Positions 16,844-26,021 of a stretch of 53,007 nucleotides of DNA are shown here, piece after piece. The number at the start of each line of letters is the position of its first letter. The stretch's first letter is position 1. A program made the position numbers and the translations under genes. Source of the stretch: an uncultured Ruminococcus sp. (GTDB lineage: Bacteria; Bacillota; Clostridia; Oscillospirales; Acutalibacteraceae); NCBI GenBank assembly GCA_902798755.1, contig CADBYC010000003.1, forward strand, positions 99,859 through 152,865, in the 5' to 3' direction. A model generated the notes under the pieces. The model was not told the origin of the DNA, ran no database searches, and saw nothing but the letters and a program-made list of their open reading frames with translations.

Positions 16844-18298
16844 ATGATTTTATATAACACACTCGGCGGCACGCGTCAGGAATTTATCCCTCACGAGGAG
16901 GGCAAGGTCAAGATGTACACCTGCGGTCCGACCGTCTACCACTACGCTCATATCGGCAACCTGCGCACCTATATCATGGAAGATGTGCTCGAGAAATTTT
17001 TCCGCTACGCGGGCTACGACGTCCTGCGCGTGATGAACATCACCGACGTAGGTCACCTCAGCTCCGACGCGGACACAGGCGAGGACAAAATGCTCGCGGG
17101 CGCAAAGCGCGAGCACAAGAGCGTTATGGATATCGCGAAGTTCTACACCGACGCGTTTTTCTCCGACGCTGAGAAGCTCAATATCAAAAAGCCCGACGTG
17201 ATCGAGCCCGCCACCAACTGTATCCCTGAATTCATCGAGATGGTACAGACCCTGCTCGACAAGGGCTACGCGTATCTTGCGGGCGGCAACGTCTATTTCG
17301 ACACCTCAAAGCTCGACAATTACTATGTCTTCGGCAATATGAACGAGGACGAACTGCAGGTCGGCGTGCGCGACGACGTCACAGAGGACAACAACAAGCG
17401 CAACAAAAACGACTTTGTTCTGTGGTTCACGCAGAGCAAGTTTGAGGATCAGGCGCTGAAATGGGAATCCCCGTGGGGTCTGGGCTATCCGGGCTGGCAT
17501 ATCGAGTGCTCCGCGATCTCCATCAAACATGCGGGCGAGTACCTCGACATCCACTGCGGCGGTATCGATAACGCGTTCCCCCATCATACCAACGAGATCG
17601 CGCAGAGTGAAGCCTACCTCGGTCATCAGTGGTGCCCCTACTGGTTCCATGTGCTCCACCTGCTCGACAAGCGCGGCAAGATGAGCAAGAGTAAGGGCGG
17701 CTTTTTGACCGTATCTTTGCTCGAAGAAAAGGGATATGACCCCCTCGCCTATCGCTTCTTCTGCCTGCAGTCGCATTATCGCAAGCCGCTGGTATTCTCC
17801 TTTGAGAACCTCGACAATACCGTACAGGCGTATAATAAGCTGGTCAATAAGATCATGAAGCTGAGCAAGGACGGCGAGCCTGATCTCGACGCCGCAAAGC
17901 CGTATCAGGACAAATTCAAGGCGGCGCTCGACAACGACCTGAACACCTCGCTCGCGATCACCGCGCTGTACGACGTGCTCAAGGGCAAGATCGACGACGC
18001 GACAAAGCGTTATCTGATCGCCGACTTTGACCGCGTTCTGTCGCTCGGTCTGCTTGAAGCGGCTGACAGAGAGCTGCAGAAGGCGGCTGCCGCGGAAGCC
18101 GAGAAAGCGGCATTACAGCTCAAAGCCCTTGAGGAAAAGGGTCTGTCCAAAGAGTGGGTAGAGAAAAACATCGCTGCCCGCGCGACGGCAAAAGCCGAGA
18201 AAAACTGGGCGGAAGCCGACCGCATCCGCGACGAGCTGCTCGCAAAGGGCATCGTCATCAAGGACAGCAAGGACGGCGCGACCTGGGAGATACAATAA
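16844..18298 (+). CDS. cysS: Cysteinyl-tRNA synthetase
   Basis: Charges tRNA-Cys. The 484-residue class I synthetase has [19 protein letters not shown] (HIGH-type HIGN and the first zinc Cys), the zinc-site Cys and His residues in [33 protein letters not shown], the KMSKSKGG loop, and a C-terminal anticodon region ending [20 protein letters not shown] start at the ATG at 16844 (MILYNTLGG), preceded by GGAAAGGAA, rather than six codons upstream. It is controlled through the T-box with cysE. Confidence 0.97.
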   Translation: MILYNTLGGTRQEFIPHEEGKVKMYTCGPTVYHYAHIGNLRTYIMEDVLEKFFRYAGYDVLRVMNITDVGHLSSDADTGEDKMLAGAKREHKSVMDIAKFYTDAFFSDAEKLNIKKPDVIEPATNCIPEFIEMVQTLLDKGYAYLAGGNVYFDTSKLDNYYVFGNMNEDELQVGVRDDVTEDNNKRNKNDFVLWFTQSKFEDQALKWESPWGLGYPGWHIECSAISIKHAGEYLDIHCGGIDNAFPHHTNEIAQSEAYLGHQWCPYWFHVLHLLDKRGKMSKSKGGFLTVSLLEEKGYDPLAYRFFCLQSHYRKPLVFSFENLDNTVQAYNKLVNKIMKLSKDGEPDLDAAKPYQDKFKAALDNDLNTSLAITALYDVLKGKIDDATKRYLIADFDRVLSLGLLEAADRELQKAAAAEAEKAALQLKALEEKGLSKEWVEKNIAARATAKAEKNWAEADRIRDELLAKGIVIKDSKDGATWEIQ

Positions 18299-18311
18299 CC
18301 GATCATAAGAT

Positions 18312-18450
18312 AAAAGGCGCTGCGAAAAAACAAGCCGTCGGTATTGTGAGGAGCAATTGACGTAGCAATTTCCCAAGGTACTATCTTGGCTTTGTGGGAT
18401 TGCCACGGGCTAAAGCCCTCGCAATGACTGCGTTTTTTCACAGCGCCTTT
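18312..18450 (+). terminator. cysS terminator stem split by a REP-like insertion
   Basis: AAAGGCGCTGCGAAAAAA (18313-18330) and TTTTTTCACAGCGCCTTT (18433-18450) are reverse complements with one mismatch, so they would form the terminator. The loop holds about 100 nt that include two opposed ATTGCC-type elements: a degenerate copy at about 18340-18373 (ATTGTGAGGAGCAATTG...GCAATTTCC) and a clear one at 18390-18430 with the GGGCT-AA-AGCCC hairpin. Confidence 0.7.
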
Positions 18451-18462
18451 CGTATTATACTA

Positions 18463-18583
18463 ATACTAATCCTTGATAAAAAGATTTAATCAGATATTAG
18501 TGATATATTTCGGATAGCGCGACGGGAGACGCAGACAGGCTGGCGCCTGTCAAGGAGCATAGGTTTTTATTAAGGATTAGTAT
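18463..18583. mobile_element. MITE-like element with 20-bp terminal inverted repeats
   Basis: The left end ATACTAATCCTTGATAAAAA (18463-18482) is the reverse complement, with one mismatch, of the right end TTTTTATTAAGGATTAGTAT (18564-18583). The interior has an imperfect hairpin, GACAGGCTGGCGCCTGTC. No protein is encoded. The right end is identical to 78-97, and the interior resembles 52840-52910. No clear target duplication was seen. Confidence 0.75.
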
Positions 18584-18601
18584 AATTATTTGTGTACGGA
18601 A

Positions 18602-18630
18602 AAACCGCCGCTGTGGGAAAGCGGCGGTTT
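18602..18630 (-). terminator. Terminator for the 55-residue protein gene
   Basis: AAACCGCCGCT (18602-18612) and AGCGGCGGTTT (18620-18630) pair perfectly with a 7-nt loop. Read on the minus strand it is followed by TTTTCC. Confidence 0.75.
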
Positions 18631-18705
18631 CATCTTATCTATCGCTATAGGAGGTCAATACTCTCATTGCTCTTCTTTATGCTCAATCTCTTCTGAGCTC
18701 TCACT

Positions 18706-18873
18706 TCAAGCGGTACGGTCGAGATCGTGCATCATGCGGACCTTCATCTTATCTCCGTCCACAATGATATCCACAGCGCTGATATGCTTGTCGGGGTGAG
18801 CTTTGACAAGCTCGGTGACATACATATTGATAATATTTTCAGATACGTGTTCTCCTTTTACGTTGATCTTCAT
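18706..18873 (-). CDS. Hypothetical 55-residue protein
   Basis: Starts at the ATG at 18873 behind GAAGGAGATGATTGT and reads MKINVKGEHVSENIINMYVT, then ELVKAHPDKHISAVDIIVDG and DKMKVRMMHDLDRTA. It looks like a compact alpha/beta protein without signal peptide or membrane segment. I do not recognise a family. The excellent ribosome site, clean start, and a terminator hairpin about 75 nt downstream support it as real. Confidence 0.6.
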   Translation of the reverse strand: MKINVKGEHVSENIINMYVTELVKAHPDKHISAVDIIVDGDKMKVRMMHDLDRTA

Positions 18874-18980
18874 ACAATCATCTCCTTCATTTATTCGAAC
18901 AGTTGTTTTATTTCCTACAATTATATTGTAACAGAGAACCCCCGAAAATACCAGTTACAGGTGCTCAATTTTCATATCAG

Positions 18981-19050
18981 TTTGTTAACGGTTAATTCCT
19001 TTTTGAATAAAAATAATGTCACTTTGTAACCGTTAATTCCCTTTGAAAAA
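18981..19050. repeat. Direct repeat pair upstream of the 55-residue gene
   Basis: TTTGTTAACGGTTAATTCC (18981-18999) and TTTGTAACCGTTAATTCCC (19023-19041) are near-identical and start about 42 nt apart. Both lie in the AT-rich gap 18874-19240, upstream (minus strand) of the small gene. They could be a regulator site. Otherwise the gap shows only the hppA terminator. Confidence 0.35.
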
Positions 19051-19190
19051 TAAAGCGATTTTTAATATATTTTGGAGAAAAATAACCGAAAATCACTATA
19101 TATTGTAACTTCCGCAGGAGAATTATTTATAATTTCCTTTCGGAATTATGAGAAAATTTTCAGAAAAGTGTTCGAACAAATTTAAGGCAG

Positions 19191-19221
19191 AAAAAGAGCA
19201 GGTACATTTTGCACCTGCTCT
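19191..19221 (-). terminator. hppA terminator
   Basis: AGAGCAGGT (19195-19203) and ACCTGCTCT (19213-19221) pair perfectly. On the minus strand the stem is followed by a T-run (19191-19195). Confidence 0.85.
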
Positions 19222-19240
19222 TGAAAATATTATATTACGA

Positions 19241-21343
19241 TCAACCGAAAAGGTGGACCTGAACGACCAGCGCAGCGAATACGATGGATACCATCGACAG
19301 CAGCTTGATCAGGATGTTGATGGACGGACCCGAGGTGTCCTTGAAGGGATCGCCTACGGTGTCGCCGACAACAGCCGCCTTGTGCTGATCGGAGCCCTTG
19401 CCGCCGTGGTTGCCCGCTTCGATGTACTTCTTAGCGTTATCCCACGCACCGCCGGAGTTAGACATGAAGATCGCCATGAGGAAGCCCGAGGCGGTAGCGC
19501 CCGCGAGCATACCGACAACGCCGTAGAAGCCCAGCACCAGACCGACAACGATCGGGACAACGATCGCAATAACGGTGGGCAGGATCATCTCTTTCAGAGA
19601 AGAACGCGAGCACATATCGACGCACTTCGCGTAATCGGGATCAGCCTTGCCCTCCATCAGGCCGGTGATCTTCTTGAACTGACGGCGAACCTCGATAACA
19701 ACGCTCTGAGCCGCTCTGCCGACGGCGTCCATGGTGAGCGCCGCAAAGACAAAGGGCAGGCAAGCGCCGATGAACAGACCGATCAGAACCAGCGGGTTCA
19801 TGACGCTGAAGCTATCGTAGTTGATATCGGGGCTCATGGTCTGGACCTTGTCGATATAGGAAGCGATCAGCGCGAGCGCGGTCAGCGCCGCGGAACCGAT
19901 CGCAAAGCCCTTACCGGTAGCAGCGGTGGTGTTGCCCAGAGAATCCAGCGCGTCTGTACGCTCACGAACCTCGGGATCAAGACCGCTCATCTCAGCGATA
20001 CCGCCCGCGTTGTCCGCCACAGGACCGTACGCGTCGGTCGCGAGGGTGATACCCAGCGTGGACAGCATACCGACAGCCGCCAGAGCGATGCCGTACAGAC
20101 CCATCTGAGGAGCCTGGAGCGTACCGCCGGATACAAAGAACGCCACTAAGACCGCGATACCGACGATAACGATCGGCAGAGCGGTAGAAAGCATACCCAG
20201 ACCTAAGCCGCCGATGATGATGGTGGCGGAGCCGGTCTCGGATTTAGAGGCTAAGTTCTTGGTGGGCTTATAGGTATCGGAAGTGAAATACTCGGTGGAT
20301 TTACCGATCAGTACACCCGCGATCAAGCCGGCGAGGACGGCGAAATACAGCGTCCAATGCTCAGCGCCGAGGATGAAGTAGATCAGCGGGAACGCCGCGA
20401 CAGCGATCAGGATCGCCGCGAGGTTGGTACCGCGGGAAAGCGCCTTTAAGAGGAGCTTCTGCTCGGTCTTTTCGCCGGTGCGTACAAAGAAGGTGCCGAT
20501 GATGGAGCACAGGATACCAAGCGCCGCCATGATCATCGGGATCGCCATCGCCTTGAACTGCATGCCGTCATTGCCGGAGAATGCGGCAACGCCTAAGGCA
20601 GCGCAGGAGATAACGGAGCCGACATAGCTCTCGTACAGGTCAGCGCCCATGCCCGCTACGTCGCCGACGTTGTCGCCGACGTTATCAGCGATAACAGCGG
20701 GGTTGCGGGGGTCGTCCTCGGGGATACCGGCTTCGACTTTACCGACGAGGTCGGCGCCGACGTCGGCAGCCTTGGTGAAGATACCGCCGCCGACACGGGC
20801 GAACAGCGCCATAGAGGACGCGCCCATACCGAAGGTCAGCATTGCGGAGGTGATGCCCGCCGCGTCAAGCTTGAATACAAATTTCAACAGAGTGAACCAA
20901 ATCGAGATGTCGAGAAGTCCCAGACCTACGACGGTGAAGCCCATGACGGAGCCCGCCGAGAAAGCAACTCTCAGACCCTTGTTCAGTCCGGTACGGCAAG
21001 CGTTCGCGGTACGCGCGTTAGCCGCCGTCGCGATCTTCATGCCGACAAAGCCCGACAGACCCGAAAAGAAGCCGCCCGTGATAAAGGCGAAGGGCACATA
21101 GGGGGTCAGCAGTCCGAAGATCGCCATCGCGCCCAGGATCACGAACATGACGACAAAGAAAATCAGTACGATGGTGTACTGTCTTTTCAGATACGCGTTC
21201 GCGCCCGAACGGATCGAAGCGGAAATCTTCTTCATCCTGTCTGTACCTTCGTCAAAGCTCATCACGCGCTTAGCCATGATCAGAGCGAAAGCCAGCGCTA
21301 AGATCGAGCCGACGAAAATAGCAATTACAAGATATAATTCCAT
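19241..21343 (-). CDS. hppA: Membrane-bound cation-translocating pyrophosphatase
   Basis: Hydrolyses pyrophosphate and pumps H+ or Na+ across the membrane. The 700-residue protein has about 15-16 membrane helices. The acidic catalytic motifs are DVGADLVGKVEAGIPEDDPR, NPAVIADNVGDNVGDVAGM and GDTVGDPFKDTSGPSINILI. GNTTAATGKGFAIGSAALTA has Ala where K+-independent enzymes have Lys, which indicates the K+-dependent subfamily; many such Clostridia enzymes pump Na+, but this is not proven here. It is a single-gene unit with its own promoter and terminator. Confidence 0.96.
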   Translation of the reverse strand: MELYLVIAIFVGSILALAFALIMAKRVMSFDEGTDRMKKISASIRSGANAYLKRQYTIVLIFFVVMFVILGAMAIFGLLTPYVPFAFITGGFFSGLSGFVGMKIATAANARTANACRTGLNKGLRVAFSAGSVMGFTVVGLGLLDISIWFTLLKFVFKLDAAGITSAMLTFGMGASSMALFARVGGGIFTKAADVGADLVGKVEAGIPEDDPRNPAVIADNVGDNVGDVAGMGADLYESYVGSVISCAALGVAAFSGNDGMQFKAMAIPMIMAALGILCSIIGTFFVRTGEKTEQKLLLKALSRGTNLAAILIAVAAFPLIYFILGAEHWTLYFAVLAGLIAGVLIGKSTEYFTSDTYKPTKNLASKSETGSATIIIGGLGLGMLSTALPIVIVGIAVLVAFFVSGGTLQAPQMGLYGIALAAVGMLSTLGITLATDAYGPVADNAGGIAEMSGLDPEVRERTDALDSLGNTTAATGKGFAIGSAALTALALIASYIDKVQTMSPDINYDSFSVMNPLVLIGLFIGACLPFVFAALTMDAVGRAAQSVVIEVRRQFKKITGLMEGKADPDYAKCVDMCSRSSLKEMILPTVIAIVVPIVVGLVLGFYGVVGMLAGATASGFLMAIFMSNSGGAWDNAKKYIEAGNHGGKGSDQHKAAVVGDTVGDPFKDTSGPSINILIKLLSMVSIVFAALVVQVHLFG

Positions 21344-21475
21344 TTTGTTCTACGTCTCCTTTCTGATACCGCACACCGTCAAAAAAGCATTTTCAGCGGT
21401 ATGCCGTATACTTCGCGCCGCATTTTTGCAGGAAAAGACCCGCAATCCTGCAAGCGCCGAATTTACGTAACTAAT

Positions 21476-21504
21476 ATTTTACTATATGTAAGCGGATTAG
21501 TCAA
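21476..21504 (-). promoter_or_regulatory. hppA promoter
   Basis: On the minus strand TTGACT (21499-21504) and TAAAAT (21476-21481) with a 17-bp spacer. Between this and the divergent promoter at 21702 I see nothing else. Confidence 0.75.
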
Positions 21505-21701
21505 GAAAAACACCGCTTTAAAGTGCCGTATTATGAATCGGATTTTAACAAATTTTCGTGAAAATTGCAAAAGGGAGAGGGGGTTGATTCATCATACAGG
21601 AACAATTCCTCTCTGTCGTTCGCAAATCCGTAAAGATGTTTCGATACGAAATACTCCGCTTCAAAATTCTTCGTTTCGTCACTGTTTACGGCGTTTTTCT
21701 A

Positions 21702-21730
21702 TTGCATAACAAAAAAGTGTGTGATAAAAT
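21702..21730 (+). promoter_or_regulatory. Promoter of the ABC exporter operon
   Basis: TTGCAT (21702-21707) and TAAAAT (21725-21730) with a 17-bp spacer, 50 nt before the first gene. Confidence 0.65.
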
Positions 21731-21780
21731 ATGTTGATAATCCCATATATATTAATTGTTTTTTATAAGAAGGTATGCCT

Positions 21781-23541
21781 ATGAAATCTATCATGCGCCA
21801 TTTCACCAAGCGCGACTGGTTCGCAACCGCGGGCGCGGTCGTGCTGATCGCGCTGTCGGTATGGCTCGAGCTGCTGATGCCCGACTACATGAAAGACATC
21901 ACCGAGCTGCTCATCACCCCTAACTCGTCGATCGGCGACCTGCTGTGGGCGGGCGGCAAAATGCTGCTGTGCGCTTTAGCGAGCCTGATCGTCAGCGTGC
22001 TGGTCACGATCATCTCGGGCTTTCTCGCCGCGAACTACTCCTTCAACGTCCGCGCAAAGCTATATAACGCGGTCGAGGGCTTCTCGATGGCGGAGATCAA
22101 CCGCTTTTCCACCGCTTCGCTGATCACCCGCTCCACCAACGATATCACACAGGTGCAGACCATCATCGTATTCGGTCTGTTCGTCATCGTCCGCGCACCG
22201 CTGATGGCGGTGCTGGCGATCACCAAGATCGCCGACAAAAGCTCGGAATGGACGATCTCGGCGGCGATCGCCGTCGGGCTGGTCATACTGATCCTCGGCT
22301 TCTGCTTTATCTTTGCGCATCCGCTGTTCAAACGTATCCAGCTGCTCACGGACAACATCAACCGCATCACCCGCGAGAACCTCACGGGTCTGCGCGTTGT
22401 GCGCGCGTACAACGCCGAGCAGTATCAGAAGGACAAATTTGAACAGGCCAATACCGATATCACCCAAAACAATATGAAAGCGCACCGCATCATGTCGATC
22501 ATGATGCCGTCGATGCTGCTGATCATGAACGGACTTTCGCTGATCGTCTACTGGATCGGCGCCTACCTGATCGACGGAGCGCCGCTTCAGGACAAAGGTC
22601 CTCTTTTCCTCGATATGACCGTATTCTCGCAGTACGCTTTGATGGTCATTATGGCGTTCATGATGCTGAACATGATCTTCATCATGGGGCCGCGCTCGCT
22701 GATCGCCGCGAAGCGTATCAACGAGGTCATCGACACCAAGTCCTCTGTCGCGGACGGCAAGGGCGTTGAGCATACCGACCTTGAGGGCGAGATCGAATTC
22801 AAAAACGTCAGCTTCAAATATCCCGACGCGGCGGACTATGTCCTCGAAAACATCAGCTTTTCGGCGAAAAAGGGCGAGACCGTCGCCATCATCGGCTCTA
22901 CGGGCTGCGGCAAAAGCACGATGATCAACCTGATCCCCCGCTTCTATGACGCGACCGAGGGCGAGGTGCTGGTGGACGGCGTGAACGTCAAGGACTACAC
23001 CCTTGAACAGCTCCATAACAAGATCGGCTACGTACCCCAGAGAGCTGTCCTCTTCGCGGGCACTATCAACACCAACGTCGCGATGGGCGACAACGGCAGC
23101 GAGGGCTACACGCAGGAGGACGTCGCCCGCGCCGTCGAGATCGCGCAGGCGAAGGACGTCATCGAAAACTATCCCGAAGGATATGAGCACCCTGTCGCTC
23201 AGGGCGGCTCGAACCTCAGCGGCGGTCAGAAGCAGCGCGTCTGTATCGCGCGCGCCATCTGCCGCGATCCCGAGATCCTGATCTTTGACGACTCTTTCTC
23301 GGCGCTCGACTATAAGACCGACCGACAGCTCAGGAATGAGCTGAAAAAGCAAACAGCGGGCACGACGAACATCATCGTCGCCCAGCGTATCGGCACGATC
23401 AAGGACGCCGACCGGATCATCGTCCTCGACGAGGGCAAGATCGTCGGTATCGGCAAGCATAAAGAACTGCTGAAAACCTGCCCGGTCTACCACGAGATCG
23501 GCTTGTCACAGCTCGGAGAGGAGGAACTCAATAATGTCTGA
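21781..23541 (+). CDS. ABC exporter half-transporter with degenerate ATP site
   Basis: A 586-residue half-transporter with a six-helix membrane domain, then an ATPase domain. Walker A is IIGSTGCGKSTMI and the signature is LSGGQKQR. Walker B is ILIFDDSFSALD, with Ser replacing the catalytic Glu, and the H-loop position reads AQRIGTI, with Gln replacing His. This pattern matches the degenerate-site subunit of heterodimeric exporters such as TM287/288, BmrCD or LmrCD. Its partner follows with an 8-nt overlap. The start at 21781 has AAGG at proper distance. Substrate is unknown, probably drugs or lipids. Confidence 0.93.
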   Translation: MKSIMRHFTKRDWFATAGAVVLIALSVWLELLMPDYMKDITELLITPNSSIGDLLWAGGKMLLCALASLIVSVLVTIISGFLAANYSFNVRAKLYNAVEGFSMAEINRFSTASLITRSTNDITQVQTIIVFGLFVIVRAPLMAVLAITKIADKSSEWTISAAIAVGLVILILGFCFIFAHPLFKRIQLLTDNINRITRENLTGLRVVRAYNAEQYQKDKFEQANTDITQNNMKAHRIMSIMMPSMLLIMNGLSLIVYWIGAYLIDGAPLQDKGPLFLDMTVFSQYALMVIMAFMMLNMIFIMGPRSLIAAKRINEVIDTKSSVADGKGVEHTDLEGEIEFKNVSFKYPDAADYVLENISFSAKKGETVAIIGSTGCGKSTMINLIPRFYDATEGEVLVDGVNVKDYTLEQLHNKIGYVPQRAVLFAGTINTNVAMGDNGSEGYTQEDVARAVEIAQAKDVIENYPEGYEHPVAQGGSNLSGGQKQRVCIARAICRDPEILIFDDSFSALDYKTDRQLRNELKKQTAGTTNIIVAQRIGTIKDADRIIVLDEGKIVGIGKHKELLKTCPVYHEIGLSQLGEEELNNV

Positions 23542-25411
23542 GAAAAACACCTCTCAAAAGCAATATATCAAGAAGAGCCGCGAGACCCTGATCGGAGCTG
23601 ACTCCAAGCGCCCTCAGGCGCAAAAGGGCATGGGCGGTCCCAGGGGCGTCATCACCGAAAGCTCCGATAACTTCGGCGCTTCTTGGAAAAACCTGCTCTC
23701 TTACGCAAAGCCCCAGATGGTCGCTATCGTCATCGCGATGCTGTGCGCCGTGATCGGCACGGTCATCTCACTGATCGGTCCCAAGCAGATCCAGAAGATC
23801 ACCGACCTGATCACCGCGGGCGTGACGGGCTCGATCGACCTCGACGCCGTCACCGCTACCGTCACCTTCCTACTGATCCTCTACGGTATCAGCTGGCTGA
23901 TGAACTTCTTACAGCACTTCATCATGGCGACTGTCGCGCCGACCATCAGCAACCGCATGCGCACGGATATCTCCGACAAGACCAACCGCATGCCCCTCAA
24001 ATACTTTGACTCGACCTCCTTCGGCGATATCCTCAGCCGTATCACCAACGATATAGACACCATCGAGCGCACGCTGAACCTCAGTATCGCTCAGTTCATC
24101 ACCTCCATCGCGCTGTTCATCGGCTCTGCCGTTATGATGTTCATCACCAACTGGATCTTAGCGCTGACCGCGATCGTCGCTTCTATACTCGGCTTCTTTT
24201 TGATGTCCGTGATCATGAAGCGCTCACAGCTCCACTTCAACCGTCAGCAGCGCCACCTCGGCGCGATCAACGGCCATGTCGAAGAGATCTACTCGGGTCA
24301 CAATATCGTCAAGGCGTATAACTACGAAAAGGAAAGCAAAGAGGAATTCAGCCGCATCAACCGCCACCTGCGCGACAGCGTTTTCAAATCCACCGCGCTT
24401 TCGGGCGTGATGCAGCCGCTGATGACCTTTATCGGCAACCTCGGCTTTGTCGCCGTATTCGTCGTCGGCGCGCTCTTGGTCAAGGACGCCGTCATCACCT
24501 TCGGCGTTATCATCGAGTTCACCATTTATGTACGACTGTTCACCCAGCCTCTGCAGCAGCTCGCGCAGAGCTTCTCGAGTATGCAGAGCACTGCCGCGGC
24601 GGCTGACCGCGTCTTTGAGTACCTCGATGAAGAGGAGCTCTCCGACGAGAGCGGCAAGACCCGCCGCCTCGACTCGGTCAAGGGTCATGTGCGCTTTGAC
24701 CACGTCCGCTTCGGCTACAATCCCGACAAGATCATCATCAAGGACTTTTCTGTTGATATCAAGGCAGGTCAGAAGGTAGCCATCGTCGGACCGACCGGCG
24801 CGGGCAAGACCACGATCGTCAACCTGCTCATGCGCTTTTATGAGCTCAACGCGGGGCGTATCTTCATTGACGACGTTCCGATCGACGAGCTGACCAGAGA
24901 GAACGTGCACGACCTGTTCTGCATGGTCTTGCAGGACACGTGGCTCTTTGAGGGCACGGTACGCGAGAACCTTGTCTACAGCAAGAAGAACGTCACCGAC
25001 GAACAGCTCGAACGCGCCTGTAAGGCGGTAGGAATCCACCACTTTATCCACACCCTCCCCCACGGCTATGACACTGTGCTCGACGACAAGGCGAGCCTGT
25101 CGGCAGGTCAGAAGCAGCAGCTCACCATCGCCCGCGCGATGATCGAGAACGCGCCCTTGCTGATCCTTGACGAGGCGACCTCCTCCGTCGATACCCGTAC
25201 CGAGCGCATCATCCAGAGGGCGATGGACGGTCTGACCGAGGGCAGAACGAGCTTTGTCATCGCTCACCGACTCTCGACGATCAAGAACTCCGACCTGATC
25301 CTCGTCCTCAAGGACGGCGATATCATCGGCTCGGGCACACATGAGGAACTGCTCGCCGAGGGCGGCTTCTACGCTGATCTGTACAACAGCCAGTTTGAGC
25401 AGAGCGCATAA
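23534..25411 (+). CDS. ABC exporter half-transporter, catalytic partner
   Basis: The 625-residue partner subunit carries an extra N-terminal stretch of about 45 residues before the membrane domain. The ATPase domain has Walker A IVGPTGAGKTTIV, a variant signature LSAGQKQQL (Ala for the usual second Gly), a normal Walker B LLILDEATSSVD with catalytic Glu, and a normal H-loop IAHRLSTI. It therefore complements the degenerate neighbour to give one consensus ATP site per heterodimer. LOG-family and RAYT genes follow within 32 nt and may be co-transcribed. Confidence 0.94.
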   Translation: MSEKNTSQKQYIKKSRETLIGADSKRPQAQKGMGGPRGVITESSDNFGASWKNLLSYAKPQMVAIVIAMLCAVIGTVISLIGPKQIQKITDLITAGVTGSIDLDAVTATVTFLLILYGISWLMNFLQHFIMATVAPTISNRMRTDISDKTNRMPLKYFDSTSFGDILSRITNDIDTIERTLNLSIAQFITSIALFIGSAVMMFITNWILALTAIVASILGFFLMSVIMKRSQLHFNRQQRHLGAINGHVEEIYSGHNIVKAYNYEKESKEEFSRINRHLRDSVFKSTALSGVMQPLMTFIGNLGFVAVFVVGALLVKDAVITFGVIIEFTIYVRLFTQPLQQLAQSFSSMQSTAAAADRVFEYLDEEELSDESGKTRRLDSVKGHVRFDHVRFGYNPDKIIIKDFSVDIKAGQKVAIVGPTGAGKTTIVNLLMRFYELNAGRIFIDDVPIDELTRENVHDLFCMVLQDTWLFEGTVRENLVYSKKNVTDEQLERACKAVGIHHFIHTLPHGYDTVLDDKASLSAGQKQQLTIARAMIENAPLLILDEATSSVDTRTERIIQRAMDGLTEGRTSFVIAHRLSTIKNSDLILVLKDGDIIGSGTHEELLAEGGFYADLYNSQFEQSA

Positions 25412-25442
25412 ACGCAAACACCCCTGAAAGGATACTATCAAT

Positions 25443-26021
25443 ATGAACATATGTGTATACGGAGCGGCAAGCAAAAGTATTGACGCAAAATTTACCGACG
25501 CGGGCTACGACCTTGGTCTGAAGCTCGCGAAACGCGGTCACGGCTTGGTCTTCGGCGGCGGGAACGGCGGCATGATGGGAGCGGTGGCGCGCGGCGCTCA
25601 TGACAGCGGCGCACATATCATCGGTATCGCTCCGTCCTTCTTCAATATCGACGGCGTTCTCTATCCGCATTCCGACGAGGTCATCTATACCGAGACCATG
25701 CGCCAGCGCAAGCAGAAGATGGAGGACATGAGCGGGGCATTCATCGTCACGCCCGGCGGGATCGGCACCTTTGAGGAATTCTTTGAGATTCTGACCCTGA
25801 AACAGCTCGCCCGCACCGACAAGCCGCTTGTTATCCTCAATACGGCGGGTTACTACGATTCCATGCTCATGATGATGCGCCACAGCATTGAGAACAACTT
25901 CCTGACCGCTTCTACCATGGGCTTGATCTTTGTCGCCGATACTCCCGACGAGGCGCTCGACTACATTACGGATTACCGCTCGCAAGAGGTGGATATCAAG
26001 AAGCTGCGGAATGTTGAATAA
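25443..26021 (+). CDS. LOG-family (TIGR00730-type) Rossmann-fold protein
   Basis: A 192-residue protein with the LOG/lysine-decarboxylase-like motifs. The nucleotide-binding start is MNICVYGAASKSID, followed by GLVFGGGNGGMMGAVARGA and the PGGxGTxxE signature (FIVTPGGIGTFEEFFEILT). Characterised homologues are phosphoribohydrolases releasing cytokinin bases from nucleotide 5'-monophosphates; in gut Clostridia the substrate is uncertain. The stop overlaps the RAYT start as TAATG. Confidence 0.9.
   Translation: MNICVYGAASKSIDAKFTDAGYDLGLKLAKRGHGLVFGGGNGGMMGAVARGAHDSGAHIIGIAPSFFNIDGVLYPHSDEVIYTETMRQRKQKMEDMSGAFIVTPGGIGTFEEFFEILTLKQLARTDKPLVILNTAGYYDSMLMMMRHSIENNFLTASTMGLIFVADTPDEALDYITDYRSQEVDIKKLRNVE

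Noticed and set aside
21505-21700. Searched for a small RNA or ORF between hppA and the ABC operon
   Set aside because: No hairpin with U-tract, no conserved motif and no ORF with a ribosome site was found there.
25042-25050. TTATCCACA DnaA-box-like strings here and near 41152
   Set aside because: Both lie singly within conserved coding sequence and there is no cluster or AT-rich unwinding region.
22060-25474. Long minus-strand open frames opposite the ABC transporter genes
   Set aside because: They are shadows of well-conserved plus-strand genes with strong codon bias; none has a ribosome site or recognisable motif.
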